Source: Nephrocerus scutellatus
Taxonomy: Eukaryota > Arthropoda > Insecta > Diptera > Pipunculidae
DNA: 64,000 nt
NCBI GenBank assembly: GCA_947095585.1
Contig: OX352765.1
Span: 94,262,965-94,326,964 of the forward strand
Direction of reading: 5' to 3'
Shown here: positions 55,836 to 64,000 of the stretch, in pieces
Layout of the letters: each line of letters begins with the position of its first letter
Numbering within the stretch: the first letter of the stretch is position 1
Notes under the pieces: generated by a model
Seen by the model: the letters and a program-made list of their open reading frames with translations, nothing else
Databases searched by the model: none
Told to the model about the DNA's origin: nothing
Position numbers and translations under genes: made by a program

Positions 55836-55936
55836 AAGGCTTCGTCAAACCGAACGCGGGCCAGCGGCGCGGACAAATGATTCTGGCCGCCGCGGGCGGT
55901 GTACTGTACTGCCCGCGCTCTGTTTGACGGAGCCTT
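55836..55936. mobile_element. Palindromic MITE-like element, about 100 bp
   Basis: The left arm AAGGCTTCGTCAAACCGAAC plus GCGGGC (55836-55861) is complementary to the right arm ending GTTTGACGGAGCCTT (to 55936) at about 22 of 26 positions. The centre is very G+C-rich (GGCCGCCGCGGGCGG), unlike the AT-rich flank. It lies 36 bp beyond the end of a SINE. Confidence 0.6.
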
Positions 55937-58019
55937 AAACCAAATGGATACAATATAAATGGATTTCCGTCCACGAATTTGAATCCAATTCTGACACCAC
56001 TGCTACGAGGAAACATCAGCTGAGTCGTATCGTCGTAAACTCACACTCGGCACAGACCGCAGGAACCAGCAACCAAAGCATAATACTTAGCCGTCGTCTG
56101 TCACGCGTCTTTCGTCTTTTTACTCTGCGCACACACACACACACATTTCAGTTCTAATTGTCAAGATGTTTTCAGTTCGAAAAGACCTTCAATTCGTCCG
56201 TCCGCCACGTCCGCGATCAGTTCAACAGCATCTCAACTTCTCAACCAGGTTATGATTCTGCCAGCCACTCCAGCCAGCATTAAGTGGCTCTGACCCTTCC
56301 TGCATCCACCAACTCGTCGCTCCACAACACAATCGTCATTTAAAGGCAAGCAGGCTCTATGCTGTAGCTGTTGATACGAGGTGGAGACATGCGAGTTTTT
56401 AGTCCACGCGACTGCGTATTGTTTGTTGCTGTTGCTAATTTTGCAGTTACGACTTACGATTCATTCCTCCTCCCGTGCTGGTTGCCATTGTGTGTTGTGA
56501 ACTTACGAGCGTTTTCTATTGAGCACAAGCATTGCGAGAAGCCGTTTTATGGATCGATTGGTGATTTTATGTTTGCGTTTCGGATCTGGAACAGTCCCAT
56601 GCCCATCGACAGCAGGAACGTAAACGCATATATTTTTTTTTATAGTTTTGCAGTCAGTAATCGGGGGGCATCTGCGATCTTGCATGTGACAGAATATTAT
56701 GGATGTAGGTATGTATCTATGGTAGGTAGGTATATACTCGTCAATACAATGTGGAGTCAAATTCGCAGAAGGAACAACAATTGGGACGCAACACAAGATG
56801 AGATCATCAGTGATTCTTTCTGTTGGATCTGCATTATGTAAGTAACTATGGAACATCCCGGAAAACAAACCAGCACAAAAGATACAAAGAAACAACTCCT
56901 GCGCTTTCTACCGTTCTACCCGTTGTCAGCTTTCAATTTGAAGATGATCGCCAAGCAAGTGACGCGGTTAGCTGAGCCATGCATACCGCCTACCCAAGCT
57001 AACTAAACATAAACAGAAGATCAACTGCTACGAGTATGAGAAATGAGAAAGACAACGGCCTAAGTCTTTCATTGCGGAGAGTTACTTTGACTGAACTTGG
57101 CTTTAAGAAATCCAGTGCGAAAGCAAAAAGGGGATAGGTGACATAATAATAGAGAAAAATCCGAAAGCGTTTTGTAAAAGTAAAGCACAACATTGAGCTC
57201 GCAGCGGAGAACCAAAAACAGCTCACAATTATGGTCACACTACTTTCAAACATACATACATACAACTACAAGCATGATCGATGATGATCGGTATCCAACA
57301 AACAAACAACAGGGAGCGGGTTGGGCGGACATGGAAGAAGGTATATGTAACGCGCTGGACGCTGGAGTGCCACTGTTAAAGTAGAAGTCTCAACTCTGAA
57401 GGGGGTTCTGCGTTCTACTGGTCCTACCTACGGTTTTGCCTTGCTTCTTCCAATTCCAAGTAATACCTTGTATCTAGTATGACTACTGGATTATGGTTAG
57501 GACTTAAGAGAGGCCAGCCAGGCATTATTAAAACCGGTCGTGGAGATCGTGTGTTCGACCAGAGAGAACTTGCAGTTCAACCAACGACTGATCTCTCAGC
57601 TCTTGATTCTCAAAAGTCATACAAAAATACAACAGACGCCACAGCAACATACACACAGAGAGTCTGTTAATGTTGAGTGGGGAATTTTCGATTAGATTCT
57701 CTCGCCAGCGGGTAGAAAGATAAGTTTAGATAGATGTACATAGATGTGTAGGATTGTAGGTACGATAGTTATTTTGTATCTGCATAATCTATAAACGTGA
57801 GAGAGAAGTTTCTGTGTCTGATCTGACAGCTGAGTACTGTACTGTAATCTTTAATATCTTTTCAGATTGTAGATGCCATAGCAGTGGACGTTTGTATATT
57901 GAAGTTTGCAGCTTAAACGTTTCTCTCTTTGTTTCTTGTTGTAGTTCATAGGGTAACATACTCAGTACTGTCGTTTCAAAATAATTTAAGCATAGCACGT
58001 TTCAAATATCAAGGGAGTA
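55937..58019. other. Intergenic DNA, no gene recognised
   Basis: About 2 kb. The 156-codon plus-strand open frame at 56371-56841 and the 130-codon minus one overlapping it resemble nothing I know. A short AC run is near 56130. Confidence 0.4.
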
Positions 58020-58335
58020 CGAGGGCAGGTTGATTAGTCAGTGACTTTTTGAATTTCCCGCGCAGCAACACTGCTCTGTCAACTGCCATCCATTAATAGA
58101 CTACTTTGAGCAAGCTGCGTCATTTAGTTTTGTGTTTGACAGCCATTGAAAGCAGTCAACTTCGTGGATTTTAACCAAAATGAAAAAAAGTGAATTTCCT
58201 GTGCTGATTAAGTGGCGATATTTAGGCCGCAAGTCGCACGAGTTTTTGCGCCGTTTCGTAACCGTGGACGAAACTTGGATCCATCACAGTACACCAGAGA
58301 CTAAGAAACAATCAAGACAGTGGGTTTCTCCGGGT
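58020..58335 (+). mobile_element. mariner element with large internal deletion
   Basis: Starts with GAGGGCAGGTTGATTAGTCA, a likely terminal repeat, then a 5' UTR, then ATG at 58181 reading MKKSEFPVLIKW, the N-terminus of a mariner transposase. After a few residues it jumps to FLRRFVTVDETWIHHSTPET (about 58240-58300), the block with the first catalytic Asp (58269). The helix-turn-helix region between them is deleted. The 3' end and the other catalytic residues are absent. Confidence 0.75.
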
Positions 58336-58569
58336 TAACGTGCGCCAAGGTGGGTCTGTTGGCAGGTTTTAGGCTGTAGTACACCTCACCCCACGATGAT
58401 AACAGGAAGGCAAAGGTTCGAGTGTACGGGTAGTGAATCACCCGGGATCGGCTAGTTATAGTATAAAACTTACAACCACAATGCAAAGTTTGAATCTGAT
58501 CAGATGGACGTTGTGGAAACGTATGTAAAGTACAATGTACATACATACACATACACAGATTTTCATTTT

Positions 58570-58830
58570 TATTAATAACTAGCGGAAATACCCGGCGTTT
58601 CCCGGCTTTCCCATCCCACTGACCCCCGCCCACTGACGCCACGCCCACTGACACCCCACTAACTAATACAGGCAAAAAATTTACACTTGCTCGAATATTC
58701 TTTATATGAAGATCATATACAGGGAAAACTTCATTTTCCACCCCAGCACCACCTATCGGGTCCAAATTTTGTCAACGACTTTCTTTTTATTTAAATATTA
58801 TATGGTGTGAATTTGAGCCAAATCGTTCCA
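58570..58830. repeat. Dispersed repeat with CCCGGCG and CCACCTATCGGG blocks
   Basis: Starts ACTAGCGGAAATACCCGGCG (58579). It includes a short local tandem of CCCACTGAC (about 58614-58660) and the block CCAGCACCACCTATCGGGTC (about 58742), shared with 6414. Non-coding. Confidence 0.55.
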
Positions 58831-61800
58831 TAAATAATAATTTTCGGAAAAAAAACAACACCAGCACCACGGGAATTTTACAATTTACATAAATTCTTAT
58901 GTCACCCACAACTCGAAACGTCATCATTCGTTCGCTGTTTTCGTTTCAATTCAAATCAGCATGTACCGTCACGGCAATCTATGAAATTCATTGGAATGAC
59001 AGTGGCGCCATCTGTCGAAAATTGGTCGTACCAACTCAGAAACCTTCGTGGGCTCATGCACATGCTCATGCTCAGCCAAGTTCGATAGTCTGTCAATTGC
59101 TTAAAGTCCAACGTGGAGTTTTTTGTTACAAACGACCCTAGAAAGCGACAACAGTCCCAAGGTTTCGTCAGCCCAGTTGCTTATACGAGAACCTCTGTCA
59201 AAGTCAACTGACAAAGCCAGGAGAGTCAAAAAGAATTTAGTCTAAAAAATCGGACAAGTTCTCAGTCCTCAGTGAGGAGGAATCGTGTCCCATTTAATGA
59301 GACGACTTACATGGGATACCCTTAATAGGTAGCAGTATAACTTGTCACTTGTTTGGTTTGACAGAACTGCGGCCCTAAACGGTTAATTAAATTTTTGGAC
59401 GTTGGTTCGGAAAAATGCATATGCTGGAAGGGTTTGATATCAAATAAAGGGTTATACAGGTAAATTTGGCGCATCTTCCATATGGAAGCGGTAAAAAGTC
59501 ATATAAATTCATATTATGGATGTATCTGAAGGATCAGTTTTCCATATAGGTACCAGGCCACCTGATCACTATATATTTTTGTTCAGCCTAGTTACATATG
59601 TAGGATGTAACCAATGACCATTCCTAACTTACCGCTGTGTAAAATCTTTTAAGACATATATGTGTATGAGATGGAATTGAAAAGGACAAAATAAGTATCT
59701 CACTCACATTTCGGTTGGATTCATGAACTTCGAACACTTATCTACTTGATAAACGGTAGAAACGGCTGCTGCTTCTTTGCCCAATCTCTCCGTGTTTTTA
59801 GGCCTTACTTAAGCATAAGCAGCCTGTGTTTTTGTTGTTCTGTCTGTCTGTCTGATCAGTTTTGTAGCGGTCCCTACGAAAGACGAATTAGCTTGAGCAA
59901 AATACAGTATCGTCTGCGTCTACGTCTGCAACCTGCAACCTGCAACTGCGGCCTTACAAGCTACATTCAACAAACTACAAAACTGTTGCTTGATGGTCGA
60001 CGCTCGGTCCCTCGATCGCTCGCTGTTCGGCTATCGCTAGCGCAAGTTGCTACTCAAACTTAGCGACTCAGCGTCAGCGTCGTCAGCATAAGCAGTTCGG
60101 CACTCACACTACTACAGTGTCGCTACAACGATTCTAGATACTTTGCAGATGTAATTTTTATTCGTTCGTCAAGTCAAACGCGTTGCTTAATAGTTTTTGG
60201 GTTTTGCTTTAGTCAGTCTTTTCCGTTCGCTCGTCGGTGGTTGTTGTCTCGTATATGTCGTTCCAATTAAAGAAGAGATTTATTTTGTACGGAGTTATTG
60301 TTATTGATATTGAATAGTGGTGCAATTGTGCGTACCATGGATAAGAAAATACTTGTTGCTCCTCTTCGTCGTTGATAACAATCGATCGATCATCGTTGAG
60401 GTTGAGGATCGAATGGCGGACACTCTGCTCAACGTAATAAGTTGCCGTGCATTATTTTTTGTGATATATTTTCTTCCAGAAAACTAGCCCGTGTTTTTGC
60501 TGTTTCCCCACTGATTTGTGCAATGCAATGGATTAATTCAAAAAGAAGATAGAAACAAAGTAAAAACTGTGTCTTGTCTCAAAAGGAATTGTGCTCTGTT
60601 GCTTCTATTTGTTTTATGGAACTATGTAATTATCCAACACCAATAATAATAAGGAATAAGGATTATCAGCAATGCTTCTGAATCTACGATTTTTCTCACA
60701 GCTCTAATTTTCGTATCTCAGATAACGCTCAGCAACCCGGATATCATCTAAGTGAGTATCTTCTTAGCTTTTCGGGGAAAATTGTAAACATTTGTCGCTG
60801 CTGTTGTGTAAAATTGGACTCCTCCATCAGTGGCTGAGCTGGTTTACCAATACCTATCTTCACACACATTTTATATATGTATATGAAAATATACATAGAT
60901 ACAATGCTTCTGCTCTCTTCGCACTTCGCGTATCGTATTCGTATCTCTTGAAGATAAGTTTCCATAAATAATAAAACGTACATAGGTAGTAGGTACTTGA
61001 CAGGAGGAAAACTGCACTGCAGAAAAACAAGCTTTTCAATTCAAGCCCAAGTCGATGTTGTGTGCTTGTTGTTGTTGTTGGGCCTGCGAGGTGGCTGCAG
61101 CCTCGTTCACTCTGGTTAGTTAGTTAGTTCAAGCTGGAATCATTTGAAGCCAAACCATGAATCCAGAGTGCCAGCGACATTGCTGGTAACCGCAACTGTG
61201 CACACTGTACCGACCATCAGCCTCCGCGATCAACAGTTTTTGTTGTTGTTCTGGAGTACGACTGCTTTTTCATATTACGATGGTGCCACTGCTGACGACG
61301 CCAAGTAGTAAAGTAACAGCAGCAACAACAACAACAACCGATCATACTCTACCTACAACAATCTTCGTGGTTTGGTGTTTGCCTTGGCAAAATCTTTTGC
61401 CTGCAGTCGGCATCAGCTATCAGCTGCGGAATCGCAATTCTCCTCAACAGACAATAGAGCTTCAGTTCACTTAACACGACTCGCAGCAGGTAATAAGGTT
61501 CTGCGAAACAATAAATTGACGACACCTCCAACACGCCATGTTCCTATATTTCAATTGTGAATTGGATATTGGAATTAGTCGTCTGAGCTGAACAGCGCTC
61601 AGCTGAGAGGTTGTTGTCAAACGATGGCATCGCAGCTTTTCGCACTTTTCGTTTAGAATTTTCAAGTTTGTCAGTAAGCGCGGAGGTCGGAAGATTTTCA
61701 TTTGTATGTCTTGGAATTACAGCCGCGTCTGTGTCAACTCATTAACTTACAAATCTGTTGCGTCGCTTTCAATAGGTGCTTGGATGAAGATTTGCATAAC

Positions 61801-63199
61801 AATGATATGGATGAATTATTTGTTGTTATTGGTTATGTTGCAGCCTGTGTGGTCTGGCAGTAAATCAAAGACTTGCTCTGATCTTAACTTATGCTTGAGA
61901 TACATCGTTTGATTGAAACAGCTGCTCGCTTGACATGTAGTGTTCCTTGGCGTGGCACTGGATATTCGGTGTCTCTAATATTCGAGAGCAATAGATTACC
62001 AATATTCTTAAGAAGCATAATTTCTACAAACTATGGAACTTTTTCCATTACAAATAGTAATAGATGCAAAAATCCCACTTTGGCCTTGCCGTCAATACGA
62101 AAAAAAAATCAATAAAAATATCAATTTTCCATATACGAGTCAGTAAACCTGTTGACAAGTCGATTACCAGAACCCATCAACCCAACCCAACCCAATTCCG
62201 ATACCAAGTACTCATCAGGCCATGGCAACGACCGCTGCGACGACCGACCACTCAATCAGGAATCGAAGGGAATGCTACGTGGAAGGTGGTACGCTTTAAC
62301 GGCCTTTATTAATGGGAACAGATAACAAGCGAGCGTAGATGAGTGCTGTATAAGTATGACCCATTTCGTGTGGTACGTTCTGGTGTTATCTTGGAACTTA
62401 CTGCGCACGCATTCGTTTTGCTTTGGTTCGGTGTGCGTCTCCTTTCCATCGACTCCCCACCACTACCTATCTTCATTTTTGTCTGTTTGTTGTCTTTCGT
62501 GCAACGCCTCATGTATAGATAGCAAGGTAGGTAGATACAAGAGTTTATCTACACAAACAGCTTAGGAGTTTTTTTTTGTACTTTTTCCAACGAATCTGAT
62601 CTGATGATCCTTTAAATACGCTTTTTAGGAGCTTAGAATGCCATAAATAGCTACAGTTTCTAGAAAAATACATAAAGATTTGTATATCGCGAACTGCCAT
62701 CACAGAACTAGATGATAGCATTTTTGGAGATACTCGTATAAATCGCTGGCTGTCGTACAAAAGAGGATGTGGGATATCATGATCATTAATTGATAGAGTG
62801 TATTAGCATCTCTGTAAATCCCACAAACCTAAATCAAGATTTGTCTTTTTTGTTGTTGTTTGTTATCAGCATCGCTCATTAGCCGCGCTGCCACTGAACT
62901 ACGATCAACGATCAGTGTGTGGCATAGACTCGTACATGGGTTCTATTTGGAGTTTAGTTAAGGCCACTTTATTGCAAATTGCAAAAAATGATGAGAGCTT
63001 TGAAGTTTTCTAGGGCATATGTATCAGCTGTCGGTGTTGTTAAATATTTTTTGGCAAAAGCAGCGGTAAACGACATCTTTCTGTTTTAAGGGCTGTTCTG
63101 TATCTGTTGTGTTGTTTATGTAAGAATTGTCGCATCTGTGTGTACATAAAGGGGGGGCAATTCAAAAGTTTGTTTTTAAAAACGGTATAAAATGAGTAT
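58831..63199. other. Intergenic DNA, no gene recognised
   Basis: About 4.4 kb with no supported exon. The stretch 59750-60500 is less AT-rich, with CTGCAACCTGCAACCTGCAA and initiator-like TCAGTC words, so it might carry an untranslated first exon of a gene lying outside the window; this is a guess. A TACTCGTA word lies at 62731. Confidence 0.35.
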
Positions 63200-63960
63200 C
63201 CATCAATGTTTTTTGGAACTTTCTATTTATTGTTAAGGTTGGAGTCTGCGATTTCGTTCATGTGGCTCCCTCTGCTGTCCTTACAGTAAGGCGTTCTTTG
63301 AGTCCAGTTTTCAAGAATTTTTTCGATCATTTCGGTGCCTATCTCGCGAATAACAGTCGCAATGTTATGTTTTAAAGCTGGAATTATCTCTGGATTATCC
63401 GCATAACATCTATCCACATAGAAAAAAGTCCATCGGCTTTAAATCGCAGCTCCGCACAGGCCAATTGACATCTCCAAAACGCTGATTATTCGTTTGCCAA
63501 ATTTGGCGCGCAAGAGATCGATTGAGATCGCTTGCCAGTCGGCTTGTATGGGATGTGGCGTCATTTTGTTGAAACCAAAGGTCATCCACATTCATGGCAT
63601 CGATTTGAGGCAATAAAATTTTGGTCGGCTGGCTCAGTAACAGTAGCCATTGACTGAGGATTACGGCATTTTCAGCAGCGTTTTCGAAGAAAAATGGACC
63701 ACCACTCCGAAATCCAAACAAAACTGTCGCTCGTGGTGGATGCATTTCATTTCGTCTGAAAAGATAATTTTTCGACCAAAATCGACGTCATTATCAAGCT
63801 GGGGTACGGCCCATGGCAGAGAACTGATATCGCTTTCAGCTCCTAAGTCATCTGGACCTTGTAAGCGAATAATCCAAGGTCTTTGTGCAGTATTCTGCTC
63901 AGGCTGGGATTTTTCTTGGGATACGAATTCCATTATCTGCGATACAAACTACTTTTCGTA
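63200..63960 (-). mobile_element. mariner-like transposase remnant, inverted relative to the left copy
   Basis: Minus strand, right to left: KIIFSDEMK near 63770 (first catalytic Asp-Glu block), FFFENAAENAVI near 63680, QIDAMNVDDLWFQQNDATSH near 63600-63540, WPVRSCDLKPMDFFLCGYM near 63470-63415 and GSHMNEIADSNLNNK at the C-terminus near 63260. It shares DAMNVDDLWFQQ with the copy at 1907-2640. Frameshifts, including one near 63680, make it inactive. The element probably ends near 63165. Confidence 0.8.
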
Positions 63961-64000
63961 ACAATATCAATAGTTATTTATTACTTATCAATATTACTAG

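Noticed and set aside
56371..56895. Overlapping 156- and 130-codon open frames on opposite strands
   Set aside because: Neither resembles a known protein; at most one could be coding and there is no splice or start evidence.

Overview
The window looks like a piece of a fly (dipteran) chromosome. It is AT-rich and gene-poor, with spliced genes, GT-AG introns and a dense load of decayed transposons: Jockey/CR1/LOA-type and RTE-like LINEs, Tc1/mariner elements, one Ty3/gypsy element and a tRNA-derived SINE. A tephritid-like or related higher fly is my inference from this repeat style; the sequence alone does not prove it. No prokaryotic, organellar, rRNA or CRISPR content was seen.

I can support two host genes. 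The first, on the minus strand, starts at 31650 and runs leftwards. Exons at 31650-31448, 31400-30478, 3669-3487 and 1605-1463 join in matching phase and give at least 484 residues: a long acidic, Ser-rich N-terminal region followed by a C3HC4 RING finger. One intron is about 26.8 kb and holds most of the transposon remnants in the left half. The 3' end was not found. The second, on the plus strand at 44561-48930, has six exons encoding a complete 499-residue PLP-dependent decarboxylase of the glutamate/cysteine-sulfinate decarboxylase group. Its first intron carries a Ty3/gypsy remnant in antisense orientation. The two genes are divergent, with start codons about 13 kb apart.

Layout: 1-31.6 kb, RING gene and its giant intron (LINEs, SINEs, mariner, AT-rich minisatellite, GGAAT-like satellite). 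31.7-40 kb, intergenic DNA with LINE and mariner debris, including a LINE split by an unknown 0.7 kb insert. 40.08-43.5 kb, an array of an 8-bp unit (consensus TTGCTTTG) that ends in a GGTT run. 44.5-49.1 kb, the decarboxylase gene. 49.3-54.8 kb, LINE fragments, with a 3.8 kb two-level minisatellite lying between the endonuclease part and the 3' part of an RTE-like element. 54.8-64 kb, gene-free DNA with a SINE, a palindromic MITE and mariner remnants.

The most unusual structures are the two arrays. The 50.5-54.3 kb array combines a fixed spacer of about 28 bp with variable runs of 9-bp units, contains an orientation switch and a recurring variant spacer. The 40-43 kb array has an 8-bp period, so 24 bp equals 8 codons and very long open frames arise on both strands with no sign of being genes.
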